A stretch of DNA of 64,000 nucleotides from Mariniradius saccharolyticus AK6 (GCF_000330725.2 NZ_AMZY02000009.1:1-64000), one strand, 5' to 3'. Numbered from the stretch's first letter, positions 44,352-52,940 are shown. The notes: generated from the sequence alone by a model not told the origin. Numbers and translations are program-made.

Positions 44352-46718
44352 TTTTTTGCTTTCTGCTTTGGCGATGTTTTCGATGCCCTTGATCAGGGCG
44401 TCTGGATTGAATGAAATACTGTCGATACCGAGTTCCACCAGAAATCCCGCAAAATCGGGATAGTCGCTTGGAGCTTGTCCGCAAAGTCCGATCTTGACGT
44501 CTTTTCGTTTGGCTGCGCCAATCACATCGGCAAGCATTTTTTTCACTGCGGGATTGTTTTCGTCAAACAGATCGGAAATCAGCGAGGAGTCCCGGTCAAT
44601 ACCAAGTGTGAGTTGGGTGAGATCATTGGAACCGATGGAGAATCCGTCAAAGATATCGGCAAACTCTTCGGCAAGAATGACATTGCTTGGGATTTCGGCC
44701 ATGACGTAGATCTCTAGACCGTTTTTGCCTCGTTCCAATCCATGTGCTTTCATGGTTTCCAGGACTTTTTTCCCTTCTTCGATCGTGCGGCAAAACGGAA
44801 TCATTAGCTTCACATTGGTCAGGCCATAGTGGTCTCGGACCATTTTCATTGCCTTACATTCCAAACCGAATCCGTCCCGGTAGAGCGGATGATAGTACCG
44901 GGAAGCTCCCCTGAATCCAAGCATTGGATTTTCCTCACCGGGTTCAAAAGTTTTCCCGCCAATCAATTGGGCATATTCGTTGGTTTTGAAATCGCTCATC
45001 CGCACGATGACATCTTTGGGATGAAATGCTGCTGCCACCATCGCGATTTCTTGGGCCAGCGTTTCGACGAAAAATTGCCTCTTGTCCACGTATTGGGCAG
45101 TGATGCCTTCGATGGCCTTTTTGTCGTTTCCCTCCGGGAGTTGGTCGAAATTTACCAAGGCCATGGGATGAATCCGGATTGTGTTGCTGATGATGAATTC
45201 CATGCGCAACAATCCTACTCCTTGGTTTGGGTAGGATGCCAGCCTGAATGCTTTCGAAGGATCGGCTAGGATAAACATTGGATGGGTTTTGGTTTTTGGC
45301 AGGTTCCCTAGGTCAATTTCCTTTTCGGTCCAGGCGATTTTTCCCTCATATACCATTCCCTCGTCTCCTTCGATGCACGATACGGTGATTTCTTGCCCAT
45401 CGTGCAGTTTTTTCGTTGCGTCGCCGGTGCCCACCACGGCATGGATTCCCAGTTCCCTGGCAACAATCGACGCGTGGCTGGTGCGGCCTCCCTTATTCGT
45501 CACGATGCAAACCGCCTTTCTGAGCATCGCATTCCAGTCGGGATTGGTGATGTCTGCGACGATGATATCGCCCTTTCTAACCTTGGAGGCATCCGCGATG
45601 GAATCCACTAGGCAGGCTCTTCCGCTTGCAATCGACCTTCCGACGGCTTTTCCTTTGAGTATCGGTTTTGCTTTGGAGGTCAGGGCATATTCTTTCACTG
45701 TCAGTGCTTTTTTGCTACCGTGCACGGTTTCAGGCCTTGCTTGTACAATGTATAATTCTCCGGTTTCCCCATCTTTGGCCCATTCCACGTCCATGGCCAT
45801 GCCATAATGCTTCTCGATCAAGAAGCACCATTTAGCAACAATTTCGGTCTCGGCAAGCGATAGGCAATAGTGGTTTCGCTCCCGGGTGGCAGTCGGTACG
45901 CTAGTCACCGGCTTGGCCGTGTTTTGGCTGTAGATCATTTTGGTTTCCTTGGAACCCAGTTTTTGATGGATCACACTGGGCAAGGACTTTTCAATGTTTG
46001 GTTTGAAAGCATAAAACTCATCCGGATTGACCGCGCCCTGCACGACGTTTTCGCCGAGACCCCAGGCACCGGTGATGTAGATGATGTTTTCGAATCCAGT
46101 TTCCGGATCATTGGTAAATGCCACTCCAGCCGAACCCAAATCCGATCTGACCATCTTTTGAATCCCTGCAGAAAGCGCGACCTGCATGTGCTCAAAGCCA
46201 TTGTCCAGCCGGTATTTGATTGCGCGGTCATTGAAGAGGGAGGCGTAGCATTTCTGTACCGCATGCAGCAATTCCTTTTCCCCCGAAATGTTCAAAAAAC
46301 TATCGTGCTGTCCCGCGAAACTCGCTGTGGGCAGGTCTTCGGCAGTCGCCGAGCTTCTGACCGCTACCGAAACGGGTGTTCCGTCGCTTAGTCGTTGGTA
46401 GTTCTCGAGAATAGCTGCCCCTAGGTCTTTTGGGACCGAAGCGGACAATACCAATTCCCGACATGCTTTTCCAATTTCGCCGAGGTTTTCCAGGCTGGTT
46501 TTGTCGAGGCTATCGAGCAATTCCTCCAATTTGGAGACTAGGTTGTTTTGCTGGAGAAAATACCTGAAAGCATTTGCGGTGGTGGCAAATCCATCCGGAA
46601 TCCGAATTCCCAATGGACTTAGATGATGGAGCATTTCACCCAAAGAGGCGTTTTTCCCGCCGACTTGTGCAACGTCCTTGTTGAGGATTTGGGAGAAGGG
46701 TATAATGAAAGGAGCCAT
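44343..46718 (-). CDS. ppsA: Phosphoenolpyruvate synthase
   Basis: 791 residues from the ATG at 46718 (MAPFIIPFSQILNKD); the 14 residues from 46760 are not family-like. Converts pyruvate and ATP to PEP, AMP and phosphate for gluconeogenesis. N-terminal ATP-binding domain (VGGKNASLGEM, VAVRSSATAEDLPTASFAGQ), central phospho-histidine domain with GGRTSHASIVARELG, C-terminal PEP/pyruvate barrel (FSIGSNDLTQLTLGIDRDS and IGLCGQAPSDYPDF with the catalytic cysteine). Full length. PEP feeds the DAHP synthase coded about 9 kb downstream, but there is no operon link. Confidence 0.96.
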   Translation of the reverse strand: MAPFIIPFSQILNKDVAQVGGKNASLGEMLHHLSPLGIRIPDGFATTANAFRYFLQQNNLVSKLEELLDSLDKTSLENLGEIGKACRELVLSASVPKDLGAAILENYQRLSDGTPVSVAVRSSATAEDLPTASFAGQHDSFLNISGEKELLHAVQKCYASLFNDRAIKYRLDNGFEHMQVALSAGIQKMVRSDLGSAGVAFTNDPETGFENIIYITGAWGLGENVVQGAVNPDEFYAFKPNIEKSLPSVIHQKLGSKETKMIYSQNTAKPVTSVPTATRERNHYCLSLAETEIVAKWCFLIEKHYGMAMDVEWAKDGETGELYIVQARPETVHGSKKALTVKEYALTSKAKPILKGKAVGRSIASGRACLVDSIADASKVRKGDIIVADITNPDWNAMLRKAVCIVTNKGGRTSHASIVARELGIHAVVGTGDATKKLHDGQEITVSCIEGDEGMVYEGKIAWTEKEIDLGNLPKTKTHPMFILADPSKAFRLASYPNQGVGLLRMEFIISNTIRIHPMALVNFDQLPEGNDKKAIEGITAQYVDKRQFFVETLAQEIAMVAAAFHPKDVIVRMSDFKTNEYAQLIGGKTFEPGEENPMLGFRGASRYYHPLYRDGFGLECKAMKMVRDHYGLTNVKLMIPFCRTIEEGKKVLETMKAHGLERGKNGLEIYVMAEIPSNVILAEEFADIFDGFSIGSNDLTQLTLGIDRDSSLISDLFDENNPAVKKMLADVIGAAKRKDVKIGLCGQAPSDYPDFAGFLVELGIDSISFNPDALIKGIENIAKAESKKSL

Positions 46719-46807
46719 GTCTTTTGGATTTTCAATCAATTTACGCCGATTGGAATTCAAAAAACATGACCCCGGTCATGGAAGAAACCTGATTTTCGAG
46801 TGGCCCC

Positions 46808-47248
46808 TTAAGGGTTTGACTCCTTGTAAAAATCGCGGACAAAAGCCAACAGTTGGTTCACTGTTAGCTTGTCGCTGGTCTGGACAGAAAGCCATTTATC
46901 AGAGAAGCTTTTGTTTTCCCGCAGTCTGTTTCTGAACTGTTCTTTGACTACGCCAGGTCCGAAAATCAGGATGTCGTCATAGGATGCCAATTTGTTTTCA
47001 AGGATTCTGAAATATTCATTCAGTTCTTTTTGGGCAATGTTGTGTTTTTTGTGTTCGTTGTTGGATGAATGTTCATTGCTTGAGGTGAATCTTGTTGTAT
47101 CCTTCACTTCGCCCTCGATTCTTTTGATGGTTTCGACCGGAGAATCTATGTTTTCGACCAAAACCGCTTCACCGTTTTTGAATTCGACAACTTGTGCTTT
47201 GGAGTGGTCCATCCATAGACCAACCTGGCTTGCATGGTTATTTTTCAT
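46808..47248 (-). CDS. Small protein resembling the bacterial eRF1-like/host-attachment family
   Basis: 146 residues, soluble. N-terminus QVGLWMDHSKAQVVEFKNGEAVLVENI, a variable charged middle (SSNEHSSNNEHKKHNI), and a C-terminal alpha/beta part YDDILIFGPGVVKEQFRNRL followed by LSVQTSDKLTVNQLLAFVRDFY. The order of these elements recalls eRF1-domain-like proteins of bacteria (annotated as host attachment or translational machinery proteins). I am not sure. It would be soluble and possibly ribosome-associated. It stands alone upstream of ppsA. Confidence 0.5.
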   Translation of the reverse strand: MKNNHASQVGLWMDHSKAQVVEFKNGEAVLVENIDSPVETIKRIEGEVKDTTRFTSSNEHSSNNEHKKHNIAQKELNEYFRILENKLASYDDILIFGPGVVKEQFRNRLRENKSFSDKWLSVQTSDKLTVNQLLAFVRDFYKESNP

Positions 47249-47376
47249 AGTGTTTTTCGTGTTGGGTTATTGTATTGAGGGATAATTTAAGGCTTTTTTC
47301 TTGGAAAAGTATACCTTCAATAGTATTCAGATGCCTGTTTGCTTTGATTGGAGGCAGCCTTTTCTTTTCGGCCAAA

Positions 47377-47607
47377 TCAGGGATTAGCTTTGGCCAGGTA
47401 GAGATTGAATTCCAAAGCCCCACCGGGTTGAAATTCGTCCACTTCCAAATCCTCAAATATCTCTTCATCAAAGGACATTTCTGTTTTTTCTACCCGGCCG
47501 TCGGGATGAACGATCAGCTCGATGCCCGAAAAATCCGTTGGATTGACCTTGACCAACACTTGGTAGTCATCAAACACGCGCTTGAAATATTTGGGGATTG
47601 GCTTCAT
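47377..47607 (-). CDS. Short conserved-looking hypothetical protein
   Basis: 76 residues from the ATG at 47607. Longer forms reading back to 47820 would run through the trp leader and terminator, so I reject them. KPIPKYFKRVFDDYQVLVKV opens the protein, then VHPDGRVEKTEMSFDEEIFEDL and FQPGGALEFNLYLA. Acidic, soluble, function unknown. It is divergent from the trp operon, with only about 80 bp between its start and the trpL start. Confidence 0.6.
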   Translation of the reverse strand: MKPIPKYFKRVFDDYQVLVKVNPTDFSGIELIVHPDGRVEKTEMSFDEEIFEDLEVDEFQPGGALEFNLYLAKANP

Positions 47608-47644
47608 GTTTTTTGTTTTTGTTCCAAAATTTACTCGAAATAAT

Positions 47645-47674
47645 TTTGGATTCTTCAATCCTTGCCTAAATTTG
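47645..47674 (+). promoter_or_regulatory. Promoter of the trp operon
   Basis: TTTG at 47645-47648, an 18-bp spacer, and TAAATTTG at 47667-47674 match the Bacteroidota sigma-A consensus (TTTG-N17-23-TAnnTTTG) exactly. Transcription would start near 47680-47682, only a few bases before the ATG of the leader peptide. Confidence 0.75.
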
Positions 47675-47685
47675 ACCATCGAATC

Positions 47686-47763
47686 ATGAAAACATTGACA
47701 GCAAAATATTGGTGGTGGCATTTGACTTTCCAAGCAGGGGAAGAACCAAAAGCTGTTGCCTAG
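47686..47763 (+). CDS. trpL: trp operon leader peptide
   Basis: A 25-codon reading frame, too short for normal gene calling: MKTLTAKYWWWHLTF, then ten more residues and TAG. Codons 9-11 are three consecutive tryptophan codons (TGG at 47710-47718). It lies between a consensus promoter and a terminator that sits directly before trpE, the classical arrangement for attenuation. When charged tRNA-Trp is scarce, a ribosome would stall on the Trp codons. Stretch 47730-47739 (CCAAGCAGGG) would then be free to pair with the left arm of the terminator. Confidence 0.85.
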   Translation: MKTLTAKYWWWHLTFQAGEEPKAVA

Positions 47764-47785
47764 ATTTTGAAAATCATCATACATG

Positions 47786-47817
47786 AAGGCCCGCTGGTTT
47801 CCCCCGCGGGCCTTTTT
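47786..47817 (+). terminator. trp attenuator terminator
   Basis: A 9-bp GC-rich stem AAGGCCCGC/GCGGGCCTT with an 11-nt loop, followed by TTT to give a run of five T residues. It lies 22 bp after the leader stop and 19 bp before the trpE ATG. A competing antiterminator is possible: 47730-47739 (CCAaGCaGGG) pairs with 47790-47797 (CCCGCTGG) over eight base pairs with two single-base bulges. Confidence 0.82.
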
Positions 47818-47835
47818 CATTTTAATCCCTGGACC

Positions 47836-49242
47836 ATGAATGCATTCAAAATACGGACATCTTTCAAAAAACTGCTGGCTGATACTATCACGCCGGTTTC
47901 CATTTATCTACAGATCCGTGACCGATTCGCGAATCCGATCCTGTTGGAGAGTTCGGATTACCACGGGCATGATGATAGCTACTCCTATGTGTGTTTCAAT
48001 CCACTGGCGGCCTTTTCTTTTTTGGATGGAAAAGTAAAGGAAACCCTTCCAAATGGTGAAATCCTGCATTACACAATTGGTCCCGATCTGTCGCTGATCG
48101 ATGCGCTAAAGCGGTTTTCCGAAAAATTTGAGGATGACAATGGGAAACACAAGTTCATCTCGAATGGGCTTTTCGGCTACATGCAGTATGATTCGGTCGC
48201 CTACTTCGAGGATATTTCGCTCAAACACGGGGCGTCTGACTCTGTTCCGATGCTGCACTATGCCGTCTACCAGCACGTCATTGTGGTGGACCATTTCAAA
48301 AATGAAATGTACCTCTTTGAGCACCAAGTAGAAGGATCACCACGCGAAAGCATCCTGGCACAATTGGAAACCCTGCTCAACAATAAGAACATTCCAGCCT
48401 ATTCCTTCAGATTGGTCGGGGAGGAGCGCTCCAACTACACGGATGAGGAATTTTTGGAGATCTTGAAAAAGGGCCAAGAACACTGTTTCCGCGGGGATGT
48501 ATTCCAGATTGTGCTTTCCCGTCGGTTTACAACGGCCTTTAAAGGGGATGAATTCAATGTTTACCGGGCCTTGCGTTCGGTAAACCCCTCGCCCTATCTG
48601 TTCTATTTTGACTATGGTTCTTACAAGGTTTTTGGAAGCAGTCCGGAGGCACAGATTGTGGTAAAAAACGGCCAGGCCACCATCTATCCCATAGCAGGCA
48701 CTTTCAAACGAACTGGTAACGACCAAGCGGATGCGGCCCTGGCGATGAAACTGTATGACGATCCAAAGGAGAATTCCGAACACGTGATGCTTGTGGATCT
48801 TGCCCGCAACGACCTCAGCCGCTCTTCGGAGAAGGTGGAAGTGGAGGTTTTTAAAGAAATCCAATACTATTCCCATGTCATCCACTTGGTCTCCAAGGTA
48901 AAAGGAACCTTGCCCAAAGACGCCAATCCATTACAGCTTGTTGCGGATACCTTCCCTGCAGGAACCCTGTCAGGCGCACCCAAATACCGTGCGATGCAAT
49001 TGATCGATGAGTTGGAAAACACGCCTCGTAAATTTTATGGGGGTGCAATCGGCTTTTTGGGCTTCAACGGTGATTTCAACCACGCCATTTTGATCCGCTC
49101 CTTTGTGTCCGAAAACAACGAGCTGCGATTCCAAGCCGGGGCAGGAGTCGTCGCCAAGAGTTCCATCGAGTCAGAATTAAACGAAGTAGGTAACAAGTTG
49201 GCGGCTTTGAGGGTGGCGCTAAGGATGGCGGAAAGGATTTAG
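47836..49242 (+). CDS. trpE: Anthranilate synthase component I
   Basis: 468 residues from the ATG at 47836; earlier in-frame codons lie inside the attenuator. With TrpG it makes anthranilate from chorismate and glutamine. The N-terminus holds the tryptophan feedback-site motif LLESS. The chorismate-binding part shows GDVFQIVLSRRFTT, NPSPYLFYF, GSSPEA, PIAGTFKRTG, LVDLARNDLSR, TFPAGTLSGAPKYRAM and YGGAIGFLGFNGD. First structural gene of the trp operon and under the leader attenuator. Its stop TAG is also the first base triplet of the following word repeat. Confidence 0.96.
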   Translation: MNAFKIRTSFKKLLADTITPVSIYLQIRDRFANPILLESSDYHGHDDSYSYVCFNPLAAFSFLDGKVKETLPNGEILHYTIGPDLSLIDALKRFSEKFEDDNGKHKFISNGLFGYMQYDSVAYFEDISLKHGASDSVPMLHYAVYQHVIVVDHFKNEMYLFEHQVEGSPRESILAQLETLLNNKNIPAYSFRLVGEERSNYTDEEFLEILKKGQEHCFRGDVFQIVLSRRFTTAFKGDEFNVYRALRSVNPSPYLFYFDYGSYKVFGSSPEAQIVVKNGQATIYPIAGTFKRTGNDQADAALAMKLYDDPKENSEHVMLVDLARNDLSRSSEKVEVEVFKEIQYYSHVIHLVSKVKGTLPKDANPLQLVADTFPAGTLSGAPKYRAMQLIDELENTPRKFYGGAIGFLGFNGDFNHAILIRSFVSENNELRFQAGAGVVAKSSIESELNEVGNKLAALRVALRMAERI

Positions 49243-49278
49243 GTTAAAGGGATTAGAAAGTTGAAAGGTTAAAAAGTT
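49239..49278. repeat. Word repeat, left flank of S23-type gene B
   Basis: Reads ggttaaagggattagaaag then ttgaaaggttaaaaagtt, from the trpE stop to the base before the S23 gene ATG. The outer TTAAAGGG (49244-49251) is mirrored as CCCTTTAA at 49759-49766 beyond the gene, and the inner words are approximate reverse complements of 49706-49758. Confidence 0.65.
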
Positions 49279-49683
49279 ATGGCAACTATTGAAGCTTTTG
49301 AGAATTTGAATATTTGGAAGGAGGCGGTGAGAATTGGTGTCGAAGTTTATAAACTTTCGGATCGTGCGCCTTTGAAAAACGATTTTAAATCAAGGGATCA
49401 GTTGATAGGTGCCACTATATCTATTTCCAATAATATAGCTGAGGGCTTTGAATATAACAACAACAAGGTGTTCATCAAATTTCTGTACTATGCCAAAGGA
49501 TCAGCTGGCGAGGTAAGAAGCCAATTAGCGGTGTTAGTGGCAGCGGGAAGGGTGAGTGAAAATGACTATCACGTTCTCCACAACGATCTGAAGAAACTTT
49601 CGGCCCAAATCAAGACATTCATCAACTATCTTAAATCAACAATCAATTCTGCTTCAGATAAAAAAAACCCGAATGGAAAATAG
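49279..49683 (+). CDS. Four-helix-bundle protein, S23/Avd-like (gene B), inside the trp operon
   Basis: 134 residues of the S23/Avd-type four-helix family: IEAFENLNIWKEAVRIGVEVY, then SRDQLIGATISISNNIAEGF (the S-x-x-x-N-I-A-E-G signature), FLYYAKGSAGEVRSQL and a C-terminal helix ending KTFINYLKST. It sits between trpE and trpG, where no such gene belongs, and is flanked by word repeats in inverted orientation. The related family member A is at 26753-27130, also between inverted word repeats. It will be expressed with the trp operon. Its role is unknown. Confidence 0.92.
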   Translation: MATIEAFENLNIWKEAVRIGVEVYKLSDRAPLKNDFKSRDQLIGATISISNNIAEGFEYNNNKVFIKFLYYAKGSAGEVRSQLAVLVAAGRVSENDYHVLHNDLKKLSAQIKTFINYLKSTINSASDKKNPNGK

Positions 49684-49705
49684 ATGCTTGAAATATTGAC
49701 TTCGA

Positions 49706-49766
49706 TAACCCTCCAAACCTTCTAGCCCTCAAACCTTCCAAACCTTTTAACCTTGCAACCCTTTAA
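49706..49766. repeat. Word repeat, right flank of S23-type gene B
   Basis: aaccctccaaaccttctag, ccctcaaaccttccaaacc, ttttaaccttgcaaccc: words of 8-11 bp in the reverse-complement orientation to 49239-49278. It ends 4 bp before the trpG ATG. Confidence 0.65.
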
Positions 49767-49770
49767 TTCT

Positions 49771-50337
49771 ATGAACCTCCTCGTCCTCGATAATTACGAT
49801 TCATTCACCTACAACTTGGTCTATATACTAAGAACCTTGGGCTATGGGTCAGAAATGGACATTTTCAGAAATGACAAGATCAGCTTGGAGAAGGTCGAAG
49901 AATACGACAAAGTCCTGCTTTCGCCGGGACCGGGCGTGCCATCCGAAGCGGGAATTATGCCTGAACTTCTCCAGAAATACAGCGCAACCAAGGATATCCT
50001 AGGCGTTTGCCTGGGTCATCAAGCAATTGGGGAGGCGTTTGGAGGTAGTTTGATTAACCTTTCGGAAGTTGTCCATGGCTTGGCGTCCGAGGTAGATGTG
50101 CAGTCTGATTTGTTGTTCCAAGGGCTGCCAGGCATCTTCAAGGTTGGGCGCTACCATTCTTGGGTGATCAATGAGAAGGATTTTCCAGATGCCTTGGAAG
50201 TCACTGCCCGCACGCCGGATGGACAGATTATGGCGGTAAGACATCGGGAATTCAAGGTGCGTGGCGTCCAATTCCATCCCGAATCCATCTTGACCGAAAA
50301 TGGCGTCCAAATGATGCGGAATTGGCTGGAAGGATAA
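49771..50337 (+). CDS. trpG: Anthranilate synthase component II (glutamine amidotransferase)
   Basis: 188 residues from the ATG at 49771 (MNLLVLDNYDSFTYNLVYIL); 49753 would start inside the repeat. Class I glutaminase giving ammonia to TrpE: oxyanion motif LSPGPGVPSEAG, nucleophile C80 in GVCLGHQAIGEAFGG, and the HxE pair in VQFHPES. Separated from trpE by the S23 gene and two word-repeat stretches, which is unusual since TrpE and TrpG form one complex. Confidence 0.95.
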   Translation: MNLLVLDNYDSFTYNLVYILRTLGYGSEMDIFRNDKISLEKVEEYDKVLLSPGPGVPSEAGIMPELLQKYSATKDILGVCLGHQAIGEAFGGSLINLSEVVHGLASEVDVQSDLLFQGLPGIFKVGRYHSWVINEKDFPDALEVTARTPDGQIMAVRHREFKVRGVQFHPESILTENGVQMMRNWLEG

Positions 50338-50474
50338 AGGAAATACAAAGTACCAAGTATGAAGAACCAAGTAAATGAACCGATTATTGACAATATGAAA
50401 TCTCAGCCGCAGCTATGGACCATGGACTATCCGCTATGGACTCAATAACCAATAACTCAACAACCTACCAAACC
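50338..50474. repeat. Word repeats in the trpG-trpD gap
   Basis: Starts right after the trpG TAA with the words agtaccaagtatgaagaacc, aagtaaatgaa (50350-50382). Then come ctatggaccatggactatcc, gctatggac (50411-50440) and caataaccaataactcaac (50442-50460). These are three different word families next to each other. They fill the gap up to the trpD ATG. Confidence 0.6.
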
Positions 50475-51488
50475 ATGAAGGAAATCCTCAACCACCTCAT
50501 CGAACACCGTACCCTTGGAAAGGAACAGGCACGGGAGGTGCTCAAAAATATCGCGACCGGAGGCTACAATCAAAGCCAAATCGCAGCATTCATGACTGTC
50601 TACCTGATGCGGAGCATCACGGTGGAAGAGTTGGGCGGATTCCGGGAAGCCATGCTCGAGCTTTGCGTGCCCGTAGAGATTGACGAATACGATGCCATGG
50701 ACCTTTGTGGTACGGGCGGAGACGGCAAGGACACTTTCAATATCTCCACCTTGGCTTCATTTATCGTGGCTGGCGCCGGTCAAAACGTTGCCAAACATGG
50801 CAATACGGGTGTTTCCTCTATCTGCGGTTCCTCCAACCTGCTCGCCTATTTTGGCTATGAGTTCCGCAATGATATGGACCATATCCGCAAGAGCCTGGAC
50901 GAGGCTGGCATATGCTTTCTGCATGCGCCCCTGTTTCACCCGGCGATGAAAAACGTGGCTCCGATCCGGAAGGAATTGGGCGTCAAGACCTTTTTCAATA
51001 TGCTCGGCCCGATGGTGAACCCGAGTTTCCCGAAGAAGCAGTTGGTAGGGGTGTTCAGCCTCGAACTTGCCCGACTTTACGCGTACCTGTACCAAGAGCA
51101 TGAGGGGAATTTCAGCATTCTGCATGCATTGGACGGCTATGACGAGATTTCCCTGACAGGGGATTTCAAAATGATCAGTCAAAAAGGCGAAAAACTGTAC
51201 AGCCCCGAGGATTTGGGAATGGTGGCCATTGCGGCCGAATCCATATCAGGAGGCGACACTGTAGAGGAATCAGCCCGGATTTTCGAATCGATCCTGAAAG
51301 GCAAAGGCACCGAGGAGCAAAACTCCGTCGTCATCGCCAATGCGGCGGCAGCCCTCATGACCGCAAATCCGGAATTGGATTTTGCACAGGCAGTGGAAAA
51401 AGCCAAAGACTCCCTCTTCGGACAAAAAGCCCTCAAAGTTTTCCAAACTTTAGTCAATCCCAAAACAAGCATCTCATTTGCATCCTGA
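50475..51488 (+). CDS. trpD: Anthranilate phosphoribosyltransferase
   Basis: 337 residues from the ATG at 50475 (MKEILNHLIEHRTLGKEQAREVL); earlier in-frame starts fall inside the word repeat. It links anthranilate to PRPP. The PRPP-binding DLCGTGGDGKDTFNIST, the KHGNTGVSS motif and KNVAPIRKELGVKTFFNMLGPMVNP are all present. Full length. trpC follows with a 4-bp gap and no repeat. Confidence 0.96.
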   Translation: MKEILNHLIEHRTLGKEQAREVLKNIATGGYNQSQIAAFMTVYLMRSITVEELGGFREAMLELCVPVEIDEYDAMDLCGTGGDGKDTFNISTLASFIVAGAGQNVAKHGNTGVSSICGSSNLLAYFGYEFRNDMDHIRKSLDEAGICFLHAPLFHPAMKNVAPIRKELGVKTFFNMLGPMVNPSFPKKQLVGVFSLELARLYAYLYQEHEGNFSILHALDGYDEISLTGDFKMISQKGEKLYSPEDLGMVAIAAESISGGDTVEESARIFESILKGKGTEEQNSVVIANAAAALMTANPELDFAQAVEKAKDSLFGQKALKVFQTLVNPKTSISFAS

Positions 51489-51492
51489 TACC

Positions 51493-52317
51493 ATGAATAT
51501 TCTAGACCAAATCATCGCCCACAAGCGGAAGGAAGTTGCCGAAAGATCCGAACTGGTTCCGGTAAAGCTCTTGGAAAAAAGCATCTATTTCGATTCCAAG
51601 GTGGTTTCCATGAAGAAATATATCCTGCGTGAAGACAAAACCGGGATCATTGCCGAGTTCAAAAGGCGTTCACCTTCCAAAGGAGATATCAATCCCGGCG
51701 CCTCCGTAGAAACCGTCACGATCGGATACATGCAGGCTGGAGCTTCGGCGCTATCCATCCTGACTGACCAACATTTCTTTGGCGGAAAAAACGAAGACCT
51801 CACCTTGGCCCGGAAGTTCAATTTCTGCCCCATCCTCAGAAAGGACTTCATCATCGATGAATACCAAATCCTCGAAGCCAAATCCATAGGTGCGGATTGT
51901 ATCCTGCTGATTGCAGCGGCACTCGAACCAAAAAGGCTGAGTGGATTGGCCGAGTTTGCACATTCGCTTGGGATGGAAGTATTGATGGAAGTACATGACT
52001 TGCAAGAACTGGAGTCTTCCCTCAATCCACACTTGGATTTGGTGGGTGTGAACAACCGCAGCCTCAAGACATTTGATGTTTCATTGGACACTTCATTTTC
52101 GCTCGTGGATCGGATTCCAAATGAATTTGTCAAGATTTCCGAAAGCGGAATTTCCGAGCCCGAAACCTTGATCCAACTCAGAAACGCTGGTTTTCAAGGG
52201 TTTTTGATTGGAGAAAACTTCATGAAAACCAGTCGTCCACAGCAGGCCGCGCTCAATTTCATGAATGCCTATCGCAACCTTTTGGCACTACAAAAGGATA
52301 TCCAGGTACTGCCATGA
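51493..52317 (+). CDS. trpC: Indole-3-glycerol-phosphate synthase
   Basis: 274 residues from the ATG at 51493 (MNILDQIIAHKRKEVAERSEL). TIM-barrel enzyme that closes the indole ring. Motifs are IIAEFKRRSPSKGDI, SALSILTDQHFFGG, PILRKDFIIDEYQI, GVNNRSLKTF and VKISESGISEPE. It overlaps trpF by 4 bp (ATGA), so the two are translationally coupled. Confidence 0.96.
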   Translation: MNILDQIIAHKRKEVAERSELVPVKLLEKSIYFDSKVVSMKKYILREDKTGIIAEFKRRSPSKGDINPGASVETVTIGYMQAGASALSILTDQHFFGGKNEDLTLARKFNFCPILRKDFIIDEYQILEAKSIGADCILLIAAALEPKRLSGLAEFAHSLGMEVLMEVHDLQELESSLNPHLDLVGVNNRSLKTFDVSLDTSFSLVDRIPNEFVKISESGISEPETLIQLRNAGFQGFLIGENFMKTSRPQQAALNFMNAYRNLLALQKDIQVLP

Positions 52318-52940
52318 GGCTAAAGGTCTGTGGCATGCGGGATCCGGACAATATCCGTGATTTGGTGGAAGTGGTCCAGCCAGATTGGATGGGTCTGATC
52401 TTCTATCCACCTTCGCCAAGGTTTGTCGAAAATGCGCTTGCTGAATCGATCCGGAACTTCAGGGTGAACAAAGTAGGTGTTTTTGTCAATGCAAGCATGG
52501 AGGAGATAAGCGAAAAGGTCGGCTTGTTCGGTTTGGATGCGATCCAATTGCATGGGGATGAAAGTCCTGAATTTGCGAACATGCTGAAGGAAAAAACCGG
52601 CAAGTCGGTTTGGAAGGTGTTTTTGGTAGGGGAGGAGATGGATTGGGAAAAGCTTCTGCCCTACCAAAATATCGTCGATTGCTTCCTTTTCGATACATTT
52701 TCCAAAAGCCACGGGGGAAGTGGAAAGACATTCAATTGGGAGCTGTTGCTGGATTATCCGTTGCCGACTCCATTTATGCTTAGCGGCGGCTTGGCAATTG
52801 AACACGCGGATGCGATCAAGGATCTTCAGGCCAAAATACCCCAAATGCAGGGAATCGATATCAATTCCAAATTTGAAACCAAACCTGGGGTAAAGGATAT
52901 TAGCTTAGTACGAAAGTTTTGGGATTATTTAAAGACATAA
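52314..52940 (+). CDS. trpF: Phosphoribosylanthranilate isomerase
   Basis: 208 residues, TIM barrel. LKVCGMRDPDNI with the catalytic cysteine at the start, MGLIFYPPSPRFV, VGVFVNASMEEI, AIQLHGDESPEF, FLFDTFSKSHGGSGKTF and MLSGGLAIEHA. Full length for the family. Its last two codons and stop (AAG ACA TAA) are the first copy of the word aagacataag that repeats in the following gap. Confidence 0.95.
   Translation: MRLKVCGMRDPDNIRDLVEVVQPDWMGLIFYPPSPRFVENALAESIRNFRVNKVGVFVNASMEEISEKVGLFGLDAIQLHGDESPEFANMLKEKTGKSVWKVFLVGEEMDWEKLLPYQNIVDCFLFDTFSKSHGGSGKTFNWELLLDYPLPTPFMLSGGLAIEHADAIKDLQAKIPQMQGIDINSKFETKPGVKDISLVRKFWDYLKT

Noticed and set aside
47608-47820. Longer N-terminus for the small minus-strand gene at 47377-47607
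   Set aside because: It would run antisense through the trp promoter, leader peptide and terminator; the ATG at 47607 gives a family-like start.
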